Shown: positions 7,242-13,840 of the stretch, piece by piece
Numbering within the stretch: the first letter of the stretch is position 1
Layout of the letters: each line of letters starts with the position of its first letter
NCBI GenBank assembly: GCA_027619145.1
Contig: JAQCGA010000007.1
Coordinates: 1 to 22,531 of the forward strand
Reading direction: 5' to 3'
DNA length: 22,531 nucleotides
Origin: a bacterium
GTDB lineage: Bacteria > Latescibacterota > UBA2968 > GCA-2709665
Made by a program: the position numbers and the translations under genes
Notes under the pieces: generated by a model
Seen by the model: the letters and a program-made list of their open reading frames with translations, nothing else
The model's database searches: none
What the model was told of the DNA's origin: nothing

Positions 7242-7269
7242 GTGAAACGTGAAAGGCGTAGGGTGTAGC
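7242..7269. repeat. GTGAAAC-type heptad array in the serS leader
   Basis: Four degenerate heptads in register: GTGAAAC, GTGAAAG, GCGTAGG, GTGTAGC. They lie 17 nt upstream of the serS ATG on the plus-strand map, just before its ribosome binding site. Period and position resemble the other arrays in this window. Confidence 0.55.
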
Positions 7270-7318
7270 GTTCCCACGTTGTCAACTACCAGAGTTCAGG
7301 GGTAGGGTTGCTGGTGCA

Positions 7319-7909
7319 TTATTTAATGGAGATTGCTTTTTCGCGGCCCAGGCGTTTGAGCAGGGCGGCAATTTTAATGGCGGCATCTCGATTCATTTGG
7401 TGCAGAACTTCTCCGATGGTAGCGTCGTCCAGTACGGTGAGGATCTGAACGGCTTCACCGGGTTCCATTTTTTCGCACTGTCGGGCAAGCTGATCGAGTT
7501 TTTTGCCCCGAAGATTAAGTTCTTCGGTAAGGCGCTGTTCCATTTCCTTTCGGAGCAGAACCATTTCTTTTTTTTCTTGCTGGAGTTTTCGCTGAAATTG
7601 CTGGCTTTCGGTAGAAACACCGGAAGGAAGCGTGCCCGGTGGAGAAGGTTGAGGTGTCCGGGTTTTCGGAGTATCTATTTGTGCAACTTCGGGTTTGATT
7701 TCTTCCCGAGGTTTGGGTTGTTGGTTTTTCTTTTGGGTGGTGGAGTCTGCTGCAAAGCGATTGGCGACCTGTTGCCGGGGCAGAAGCCGTTCGGTTTTGC
7801 GTGGTGCAGGACGAGACTGGAGCCGTAAGATGACGATCATCGCAACGAGGATCACGACAAACGACCCGAACATGGTGAGGATCAACGTGGCGGCTGGGCT
7901 GAGTTTCAT
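7319..7909 (-). CDS. MotE-like / MgtE-N-like membrane-anchored coiled-coil protein
   Basis: From the ATG at 7907-7909 the protein is 196 aa; a GTG at 7919-7921 would add four residues (MIFG), and neither start has a strong ribosome binding site. One transmembrane helix spans about residues 6-30 (AATLILTMFGSFVVILVAMIVIL). A Pro/Gln/Lys-rich linker follows, then a coiled coil (about 105-148, SQQFQRKLQQEKKEMVLLRKEMEQRL). The C-terminal domain (EPGEAVQILTVLDDATIGEVLHQMNRDAAIKIAALLKRLGREKAISI) is of the FliG/MgtE-N type found in MotE. MotE-like proteins chaperone the flagellar stator MotC/MotB in some bacteria. The context with an FlhB-like gene supports a flagellar link, but no stator gene is in view. 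Confidence 0.78.
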   Translation of the reverse strand: MKLSPAATLILTMFGSFVVILVAMIVILRLQSRPAPRKTERLLPRQQVANRFAADSTTQKKNQQPKPREEIKPEVAQIDTPKTRTPQPSPPGTLPSGVSTESQQFQRKLQQEKKEMVLLRKEMEQRLTEELNLRGKKLDQLARQCEKMEPGEAVQILTVLDDATIGEVLHQMNRDAAIKIAALLKRLGREKAISIK

Positions 7910-7968
7910 TCCAAAAATCACCGGGTGTTAGAACGGCAGGACGTACGATAGCATTCCCCTGGCAGGCC

Positions 7969-8040
7969 TTAAAACCGTTTATAAAAGTAATAAATCACAT
8001 AAAGTTCCAAAACCATAACCAGCGCAACCAGGAAAGCCAT
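7969..8040 (-). CDS. Possible 23-aa single-span membrane peptide
   Basis: A short frame starts at ATG 8038-8040 and stops at TAA 7969-7971. Its product MAFLVALVMVLELYVIYYFY-KRF is almost wholly hydrophobic and ends with positive residues, as expected for a one-helix membrane peptide. AGAGG lies eight nt upstream of the ATG. It is 48 nt upstream of the MotE-like gene, on the same strand. I recognise no family. It could be chance, because short hydrophobic frames are common, but the ribosome binding site and the operon-like position argue for translation. Confidence 0.4.
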   Translation of the reverse strand: MAFLVALVMVLELYVIYYFYKRF

Positions 8041-8291
8041 GGCGGAAACCTCTGTCAGAATTTTGTATAAAAATCCCCAGGATAGGCTTTAGGTGGTCTT
8101 CAAAACGAATTTCCGCAGGGGTTCTTATGCCACATCGGCAGATTTTACCAGTTTTGTGTTGAAATCATGGCAAATTTGAACAAGATGTCTCGTTTTTGCG
8201 ATGTTTCGAAAGCGGTGCAGGTTTGAAGACTTAGAGGTAACTTGTTGAAAATTCGGTTTTAGATTGATTTATCTTACTTATTTAATGCTTT
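8041..8291. other. Divergent intergenic region upstream of the MotE-like and 57-aa genes
   Basis: About 250 nt without a supported gene. The half near 8235-8290 is AT-rich, which fits a sigma-54 promoter region needing DNA bending. I looked for a second -24/-12 element on the minus strand and found only a TGGCAT whose spacing to the nearest GC is 13, not 10. A minus-strand TATACA near 8063-8068 could be a -10 box but has no -35 partner. Confidence 0.4.
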
Positions 8292-8307
8292 AGGCACGGT
8301 AATTGCA
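8292..8307 (+). promoter_or_regulatory. Sigma-54 (RpoN) -24/-12 promoter
   Basis: AGGCACG-GTAA-TTGCA matches the TGGCACG-N4-TTGCA consensus at all but one position. The invariant GG (8293-8294) and GC (8305-8306) are separated by exactly ten nt. Transcription would start near 8318, giving a leader of about 60 nt to the ATG at 8377. Confidence 0.7.
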
Positions 8308-8322
8308 TTGTGGGATGGATAT

Positions 8323-8337
8323 GGTTGATGTTCAACC
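8323..8337 (+). other. Small hairpin in the leader of the 57-aa gene
   Basis: GGTTGA, a TGT loop and TCAACC form a perfect 6-bp stem a few nt after the predicted start site. It could stabilise the 5' end or bind a protein; no regulator is evident. Confidence 0.35.
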
Positions 8338-8376
8338 GAGAACGATTTACGAAGTTTTGACGCAAGGAGGCACCTT

Positions 8377-8550
8377 ATGGTTGCCAAGACCCACCTGGAT
8401 CGACGAAACCGGCTTTCTTATCTGGCGCTCTATTATGCGATTCACGGTGAAGAGAAACGCTCGGAACAGATCCGCCAGATGATCCGGCAACTGGATGGGC
8501 AGGAAAAAGTAGGACCGGAAGCAATTTTACAGGTATCTGCGGTTGGATAG
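8377..8550 (+). CDS. 57-aa small protein of unknown function, sigma-54 controlled
   Basis: The frame runs from ATG 8377 to TAG 8548-8550. AAGGAGG at 8364-8370, six nt before the ATG, is a near-perfect Shine-Dalgarno and the main reason to call it real. The product is basic and mostly helical: MVAKTHLDRRNRLSYLALYY, then AIHGEEKRSEQIRQMIRQLDGQEK, then a short tail. There is no signal peptide, membrane span or Cys. I recognise no family. A good -24/-12 promoter lies about 60 nt upstream. The divergent neighbour is the MotE-like gene, so a motility or export role is possible but only inferred. It ends 15 nt from the convergent aminotransferase gene with no clear terminator between. Confidence 0.75.
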   Translation: MVAKTHLDRRNRLSYLALYYAIHGEEKRSEQIRQMIRQLDGQEKVGPEAILQVSAVG

Positions 8551-8565
8551 ATGCAGGCATTTGGC

Positions 8566-9669
8566 TTATTCAGCGCTGTTGCGGACCAGGTCTGCAATGC
8601 GGCGAATCTGGTCGTCTTCCAGTTCTGGGTAAAGAGGGAGTGAGAGGATTCGTTCGGCGTGTTCTTCTGCGACGGGGAAGTCCCCTTGACTGTATCCCAG
8701 GTTCTGATACGCGGGCTGCAGGTGCAGTGGAATAGGGTAGTGGATGACGGTGTCCACATCGGCCTCTTTCAGGGCTTCCTGAACGGCGTCCCGTTTGGGT
8801 GTGCGAATCACATAATAGGTATGTACGTGACGGGCATGGCTTGACTCGAAGGGCGTCTGTACTGCGCTGCCCTCCAGGAGTCTATTATAAAGCTGTGCTT
8901 TTTTTCGTCTGAGACTGAGCCATTCGTCCAGGTGTTTGAGTTTGACACTGAGGATGGCGGCCTGTATGCCGTCGAGCCGGTAGTTGTAAGCGGGTACGCG
9001 GTGCCGATACTTATCCAGCCTGCCATGGTTGGCCAGCATCTGCATTTTTTCGGCCAGTTTCGAGTCCGAAGTCACTACGATTCCGGCGTCTCCATAGGCA
9101 CCCATAATTTTACCGGGGTAAAAACTGAACGTGGCGGCCACACCATAGTGGCCCGCCCGTTTTTTTTTGTATTCGGCACCGTGTGCCTGGGCTGCATCTT
9201 CTACGACGACCAGGCCGTGTGCTCGGGCAATTTCCAGAATCGGGTCCAGGTCGGCCAGGTGTCCATACAGGTGGACGGGGACAATGGCCCGGGTGTGCTT
9301 TGTGATGGCCGCTTCCAGTTTGGAGGGGTCCATGTTGAGCGTTTGGGGCTCCACGTCCACAAAAACGGGACGGGCCCCTGTTTGGGTGATTGTCTCGGCT
9401 GTGGCGATAAAGGTATTGGGTACCGTGATGACTTCGTCGCCGGGGCCCAGGCCCAGAGCAGCGAAGACCAGATGCAGGGCGGTGGTTCCAGAGCTGGTAC
9501 CTACGCCGTGGGATAGGCCGCAGTAGTTTGCGAAAGCTTCTTCAAAAGCCTGGACGAAGGGGCCGCCGACGAAGCTTGTTTTTTGAATGACATTCTGAAT
9601 GGCGGAATCAATCTCGCCCTGGATTGAGTTGTGCTGGGCCAGAAGATCGACGAGTGGAACACGGTTCAT
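8566..9669 (-). CDS. DegT/DnrJ/EryC1-family PLP-dependent sugar aminotransferase
   Basis: The enzyme transfers an amino group, usually from glutamate, to a keto-sugar nucleotide in the cytoplasm. Length is 367 aa, normal for the family. SSGTTALHL (59-67) binds the PLP phosphate; Asp158 and Gln161 lie in VVVEDAAQAHGA. The catalytic Lys187 is in FSFYPGKIMGAYGDAG, where most relatives have GKNLGAYGDAG. ADLDPILEIARAHG and the C-terminal VIHYPIPLHLQPAY are also typical. The sequence is closest in feel to the QdtB/FdtB/DesV group acting at C3 of dTDP-hexoses, but position specificity cannot be read reliably. GGAGA lies six nt before the ATG. It is the last gene of the glycan cluster. Confidence 0.93.
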   Translation of the reverse strand: MNRVPLVDLLAQHNSIQGEIDSAIQNVIQKTSFVGGPFVQAFEEAFANYCGLSHGVGTSSGTTALHLVFAALGLGPGDEVITVPNTFIATAETITQTGARPVFVDVEPQTLNMDPSKLEAAITKHTRAIVPVHLYGHLADLDPILEIARAHGLVVVEDAAQAHGAEYKKKRAGHYGVAATFSFYPGKIMGAYGDAGIVVTSDSKLAEKMQMLANHGRLDKYRHRVPAYNYRLDGIQAAILSVKLKHLDEWLSLRRKKAQLYNRLLEGSAVQTPFESSHARHVHTYYVIRTPKRDAVQEALKEADVDTVIHYPIPLHLQPAYQNLGYSQGDFPVAEEHAERILSLPLYPELEDDQIRRIADLVRNSAE

Positions 9670-9697
9670 TGGGTTCTCCAGGAAAGGCGAGGATGGA

Positions 9698-10648
9698 TTA
9701 TGTCAGGATCTTTTTGATGTTGTATTTCTCGTGTGGCCGAGAACCCCGTGTGATCATGTCTGCAATCAGGCCGGTGCAGACGAACTGCACACCGAGCACA
9801 CTGAGGAGAATACCTAAAAAAAGCAGGGGGTGGCGGTTCTGGATGTTTCCGAAGCGAAACCAGAGAACGGTGATGTAGCCGTTAACAGTTGTGCCGAGTA
9901 TGGCCAGAACCAGGCCGATGCTACCGAAAAGGTGCAACGGGCGTTCCATGTATCTGCCCAGGTACATAACAGTGAGCAGATCCAGGAAGCCTTTGAGTAA
10001 CCGGCCCCATCCGTACTTGGTCTTGCCGAACTGGCGGGGGTGATGCTGAACTGGGATCTCTCCGACGCGGTAGCCTTCCATGTGGGCCAGAACAGGAATA
10101 TACCGGTGGAGTTCACCGTAGATTTTGACATCTTCCACCACTTCCCGACGGTAGGCTTTGAGACCGCAGTTGAAGTCGTGGATGTTGATTCCAGAAAGGC
10201 GGCCTGTAACCCAGTTGAAAAATTTAGAGGGAATGGTTTTGCCCATGGGGTCGAACCGTTTTCTTTTCCAGCCAGAAACCAGGTCGTAGCCTTCTTCAAT
10301 TTTGGCCAGGAGGTTGGGGATTTCGGCAGGATCGTCCTGGAGGTCTGCATCCATGGTGATGACAAAACGCCCGGCAACACGCTGGAAGGCGGCTGCATAT
10401 CCGGCTGCTTTTCCAAAGTTGCGGCGAAATTGGATGACTTTGACTTCGGGGTGCGTGGCATTGAGTTTTTCCAGAACTTGCATGGAATCATCTGTGCTGC
10501 CATCGTCTACAAATACAACTTCGTAGGACCGGGCGCAGGTGTCCATTGTTTTTTGAATTTTTTCCATGAGCGGCGGGAGGCTTTCCGCTTCGTTCAGGAG
10601 GGGGATTACGATGGAAACCTCGGGCGTAGATTCCGGGTTCGAACTCAT
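9698..10648 (-). CDS. GT2 glycosyltransferase with two C-terminal membrane helices (GtrB/Dpm1/ArnC-like)
   Basis: From the ATG at 10646-10648 the protein has 316 aa; the frame could extend 30 codons upstream, but GAGG six nt before this ATG and the family start at PEVSIVIPLLNE favour it. The GT-A domain has VFVDDGSTDDS (46-55) and the metal-binding DADLQDDP (100-107). The C-terminal part has two membrane helices (LFGSIGLVLAILGTTVNGYI and LFLGILLSVLGVQFVCTGLI). Such enzymes pass a sugar from a nucleotide donor to undecaprenyl phosphate, giving the donor for GT39/GT-C enzymes on the outer face. A GT39-like gene lies in the same cluster, which fits that job. It starts 7 nt after the stop of the upstream gene. 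Confidence 0.9.
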   Translation of the reverse strand: MSSNPESTPEVSIVIPLLNEAESLPPLMEKIQKTMDTCARSYEVVFVDDGSTDDSMQVLEKLNATHPEVKVIQFRRNFGKAAGYAAAFQRVAGRFVITMDADLQDDPAEIPNLLAKIEEGYDLVSGWKRKRFDPMGKTIPSKFFNWVTGRLSGINIHDFNCGLKAYRREVVEDVKIYGELHRYIPVLAHMEGYRVGEIPVQHHPRQFGKTKYGWGRLLKGFLDLLTVMYLGRYMERPLHLFGSIGLVLAILGTTVNGYITVLWFRFGNIQNRHPLLFLGILLSVLGVQFVCTGLIADMITRGSRPHEKYNIKKILT

Positions 10649-10655
10649 TGGGGCC

Positions 10656-12074
10656 TCATCGGGGTTTTCTGGCAATGCCCACCACGGACAGGCCGGGCCA
10701 CGGAAGGAACCGGTCCAGCCTGCGCCAGAGCCAGACAAAGGTATCGAAAAATTTTAACTGAAGTTTGTTGAAGCGTTTGCGGCGAAAGATTTTTCCGTTG
10801 ATGAACCAGGGCCAGAGGCCCATTCGGTTGAAAGTAAACACTTTTTCCATTTCAAAGCCGGCTGCGGTGCATTTTTCTATCAGTTGTTTGCGAGAATACC
10901 GCAGATGGTGTTCCAGCACACGATCCAGAGAGCCGTAGAGCCATTGGCCCTGGGGTACCAGGATGATGGCAGTTCCGCCGGGTGTCAGAGCCCGGTACAT
11001 GTTTTGTAACGCGAGATCGCTTTTGTTCACGTGTTCCAGAACGTTGAGGCAGATAATGCTATCAAAGCGGCCCTCAATTTCGTTAAAGTCTTCTGTGTTT
11101 TCGAGGTCCACTTTGCGTACATCTACTGTAGGGTTGTTGTTGAAGCGGCTTTTTAGATAGTCCAGATAGAGAGGGTCCAGGTCGCTGGCAGTATAGGCCT
11201 CGCGGGGTAACATTTTGGATGAAAGGTTGCCCAGTCCGGCGCCGATTTCCAGCACATGTTCACCTACCCAGGGTTTGACCGCGTCGGCCATCCAGGTGTT
11301 AAAACGATGGGCTTTAGAAAGGCTGTGGAGGATGTCGTGGCCGTAGAGGTCGTCGTAGATATCATCAACGAGCCAGAAATACAAAATAATGAAGATAGCT
11401 TTGAGGCCGTCGCGCCAGGTGATTTTTTTGCCTTCGTTGTAGGTACGACCTCGGTAGGAGATGGGCACTTCATAGATGCGGCAGTTGCGCTTGGCAAATT
11501 TGGCGGTGATTTCCGGTTCAATGCCAAAGCGGTTGCTGCGGATGGGAATGGATTTGAGCAGACCGGTTTTGGCAACCTTGTAGCAGGTTTCCATGTCTGT
11601 GAGATTGAGGTCGGTGAAGATATTGGAAAGTGTGGTAAGGAAGCGGTTCATGACCGAGTGCCAGAAAAAGAGTACCCGGCGATAGTCGCTGGAAAGGAAG
11701 CGTGATCCGTAGACTACATCTGCGTCTCCGTTGAGTATGGGACGCAAAAGTTTGGAATAGTCCTGGGGATCGTATTCCAGGTCTGCATCCTGGATGATGG
11801 AAATGTCACCGGTAGCCTGCTGAATGGCCGTGCGGATGGCCGCGCCTTTGCCCTGGTTCACTTCGTGAAAATAGAGGCGAATTTGATCCGGGTGTTTTTG
11901 GGCGAGTTTTTCGAGCACAGCACGTGTGCCATCTGTGGAGCAATCGTCCACCATGATCAATTCACGGTCTAAGCCTTCCGGTAATGGGGCAGCCAGTACC
12001 TGGTCCACAAGTTCGCCCACGAAATACCGCTCGTTGTAAACCGGGATGAGGATGCTGAGTTTTTGGAATGCCAT
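10656..12074 (-). CDS. Bifunctional GT2 glycosyltransferase / class I SAM methyltransferase fusion
   Basis: From ATG 12072-12074 the product has 472 aa in two domains. Residues 1-245 are a Dpm1-like GT2: SILIPVYNERYF, IMVDDCSTDGT (40-50), DADLEYDP (96-103). Residues 255-472 are a Rossmann methyltransferase: motif I HVLEIGAGLGNLSS (273-286), acidic residues at DLDP (298-301), and CLNVLEHVNKSD (342-353). The frame could extend 38 codons upstream into the preceding gene, but family alignment favours this start; its ribosome binding site is weak. No C-terminal membrane helices are evident, unlike the next gene. It likely transfers and methylates, or acts on two steps of the same glycan; the substrates are unknown. 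Confidence 0.88.
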   Translation of the reverse strand: MAFQKLSILIPVYNERYFVGELVDQVLAAPLPEGLDRELIMVDDCSTDGTRAVLEKLAQKHPDQIRLYFHEVNQGKGAAIRTAIQQATGDISIIQDADLEYDPQDYSKLLRPILNGDADVVYGSRFLSSDYRRVLFFWHSVMNRFLTTLSNIFTDLNLTDMETCYKVAKTGLLKSIPIRSNRFGIEPEITAKFAKRNCRIYEVPISYRGRTYNEGKKITWRDGLKAIFIILYFWLVDDIYDDLYGHDILHSLSKAHRFNTWMADAVKPWVGEHVLEIGAGLGNLSSKMLPREAYTASDLDPLYLDYLKSRFNNNPTVDVRKVDLENTEDFNEIEGRFDSIICLNVLEHVNKSDLALQNMYRALTPGGTAIILVPQGQWLYGSLDRVLEHHLRYSRKQLIEKCTAAGFEMEKVFTFNRMGLWPWFINGKIFRRKRFNKLQLKFFDTFVWLWRRLDRFLPWPGLSVVGIARKPR

Positions 12075-12106
12075 ACAGGCGGTTTCCCATGTTATAAAGG
12101 CGTGAA

Positions 12107-12949
12107 TTATTGTGCGGCCAGGATTTTGAAGAAGAGCCGCGTGAGCCAGAAACGGGTGGATTGATAATATTTTCCGGCAAAATAACACCGGCTTTCGTAG
12201 AGCATTTTTTTACGGGACCGGGGAACGGGTGATTTGTTCCGGAAGTGCACGATGGGCGAAAGCGGAAAAAACCAGCATTGCGCACCGGCCCGTCCGGCCC
12301 GGTAACAGAGGTCCACATCTTCGCAGTACATGTAAATGTTTTGATCGAAGCCGCCGAAGGATTCAAAGCGGTTGCGGCGGATCCAGATGTATGCAGCTGT
12401 TACCCAGTCTACGCGCCGGGCTCGGCCGTAGCCGGTCCAGTGTTGCTGGCAGAAGCGCCCGAGGGGTTCGCGCAGGAAGGAAATATGTTTAAGCAGGAAG
12501 TCCAGGCCGATGCGGGTGAAAGTGGGGAACGAACCCGTGGAGCGTTCCAGGTTCCCATCTCCATCGTGAATCAGGCCGCCTGCGACTTCGTAGTGTGGGT
12601 TTTCCTCCAGAAGGTGGAGGAGTTCTACCAGGGCGTTTTTCTCGACCAGTGTATCGGGGTTCAGGAACAGAAGTATGGGGGCTGTTGCGTGCTGCGCACC
12701 CAGGTTGTTGGCGTGGCCGAAGCCGACGGTATCCTCCAGGCGAATCAGTTTGCAGGCCGGGAATTTTTCACGGACCAGGTTGGCTGCGTTGTCGGAGGAT
12801 CCATTTTCTACAACAATGATTTCGAGTTCTGGGAAAAGGGCCTGCTTTTCGAGTGATTCCAGGCAGGGGAGCAACCAGTCTCGGGTGTTGAAGTTGACGA
12901 TAATGATGGAGAGTCTGGGCGTGGCAGGAAGCAAGTCAAGTTTCTCCAT
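12107..12949 (-). CDS. GT2 glycosyltransferase, rhamnosyltransferase-like
   Basis: The 280-aa protein has a single GT-A domain: LSIIIVNFNTRDWLLPCLESL at the start, VVENGSSDN (46-54), and LFLNPDTLVEK (95-104) with NPD in place of DXD, as usual in the RfbN/WbbL group. VDWVTAAYIWIRRN and the acceptor-side CEDVDLCYRAGRAG (209-222) are typical of the rhamnosyltransferase-type subfamily. No membrane span is evident. It starts directly after the TAA of the upstream methyltransferase (TAAATG), with GCAGGA as ribosome binding site, so the two are translationally coupled. Its own C-terminus is 32 nt from the next start. Donor sugar is not determined. Confidence 0.9.
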   Translation of the reverse strand: MEKLDLLPATPRLSIIIVNFNTRDWLLPCLESLEKQALFPELEIIVVENGSSDNAANLVREKFPACKLIRLEDTVGFGHANNLGAQHATAPILLFLNPDTLVEKNALVELLHLLEENPHYEVAGGLIHDGDGNLERSTGSFPTFTRIGLDFLLKHISFLREPLGRFCQQHWTGYGRARRVDWVTAAYIWIRRNRFESFGGFDQNIYMYCEDVDLCYRAGRAGAQCWFFPLSPIVHFRNKSPVPRSRKKMLYESRCYFAGKYYQSTRFWLTRLFFKILAAQ

Positions 12950-13762
12950 TTATCCTGCACAGTCCAGAACAACCAGGCAACCATGGTACGGCGGGCGATT
13001 GTATTGATGGAAATGCCATATTTGAAACCAGAAAACCAGGAATAGCCGTAGGAACGGAACTCGCTGTAACAGCATGTAGCGGTACCAGAGAGAACAATTG
13101 GACGTACCCTGGATACAGGCGTCGGGCAGTTTTTGTTGGACCAGGTCTACTTCCGGCAGTCCGTTCAAGAGGTGTTCGTTGGTGTTCGGTTCGGACGTTC
13201 CGAAGTATTTTTGATGGGCTGCGTTGAACAACTGATCGTACTCCAGGCCCCGGTAGCTGCCATCTTTGCTGACGGCCGGAAAGTGCAGGATCATCCTGTT
13301 TTTTGTGACGCGCTGCATTTCTTCCAGGCAGGTGGCCCGCATGGCATGGTTGGGGATGTGCTCCAGGGCGTCGACCGACAGGAGAACGTCGAAAGTTTTG
13401 TCCGGAAACGGCATGTGAAGTGCATCCGCACAGATGAGGCGCGCCTGAGAGGGCGCTTTTTTCAGGGCGGAAAGATTCAGATCCAGCGTGAAGATTTCGT
13501 AGCGAGAAGCATCTACCATATCCAGGATTTCGGCGGCACCTCCTCCTACGTCCAGGAGGCGTATCTTCTGTCCGGTGTGAGCGGATTCCAGATGCCGACG
13601 CACGAGGGAATATCGGTACCAGGTATCAATGCGTGCTTTACAACGCATGGCTTCCAGGGCTCCGTGCTGTTCCAGCCCCAGCAGGTTGATCAGTTTTTGC
13701 AGGAACCACCGGAGGGGCCAGTCCAGACGATCGAAAATTGTGTTCAGCGCTTTTCTTTGCAT
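12950..13762 (-). CDS. Class I SAM-dependent methyltransferase
   Basis: A 270-aa protein of the Methyltransf_11 type. Motif I is LLDVGGGAAEIL (69-80), the acidic motif II residue is in FTLDLN (91-96), and DALHMPFPDKTFDVLLSVDALEHIPN (113-138) covers the SAM-binding loop and motif IV. The C-terminal third is rich in aromatic and basic residues (WYRYMLLQRVPFLRLFLVFWFQIWHFHQYN) and may sit at the membrane. Position in the cluster suggests O-methylation of a glycan or its lipid-linked intermediate; this is an inference. It is the first gene after a candidate internal promoter that overlaps the flippase stop codon. The ribosome binding site is weak. Confidence 0.88.
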   Translation of the reverse strand: MQRKALNTIFDRLDWPLRWFLQKLINLLGLEQHGALEAMRCKARIDTWYRYSLVRRHLESAHTGQKIRLLDVGGGAAEILDMVDASRYEIFTLDLNLSALKKAPSQARLICADALHMPFPDKTFDVLLSVDALEHIPNHAMRATCLEEMQRVTKNRMILHFPAVSKDGSYRGLEYDQLFNAAHQKYFGTSEPNTNEHLLNGLPEVDLVQQKLPDACIQGTSNCSLWYRYMLLQRVPFLRLFLVFWFQIWHFHQYNRPPYHGCLVVLDCAG

Positions 13763-13811
13763 TCAGCCAGTCCGATTCGTGCGTAGGGATGAGTTGAGAA
13801 GGATGTCGGAT

Positions 13812-13840
13812 AATATAGCATATCGCTGGGAAAAGGTCAA
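13812..13840 (-). promoter_or_regulatory. Near-consensus sigma-70 promoter overlapping the flippase stop codon
   Basis: On the minus strand TTGACC (13835-13840) is followed after exactly 17 nt by TATATT (13812-13817). The flippase TGA (13837-13839) is inside the -35 box. A start near 13805 would give a leader of about 43 nt to the methyltransferase ATG at 13762. It is the best sigma-70 match found on this strand within the cluster. Confidence 0.65.

Noticed and set aside
8120..8140. Second sigma-54-like element on the minus strand (TGGCAT...)
   Set aside because: The spacing from GG to the next GC is 13 nt instead of 10.
8540..8575. Bidirectional terminator between the 57-aa gene and the aminotransferase
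   Set aside because: Only a 4-bp CTGC/GCAG pairing is found and no T-tract on either strand.
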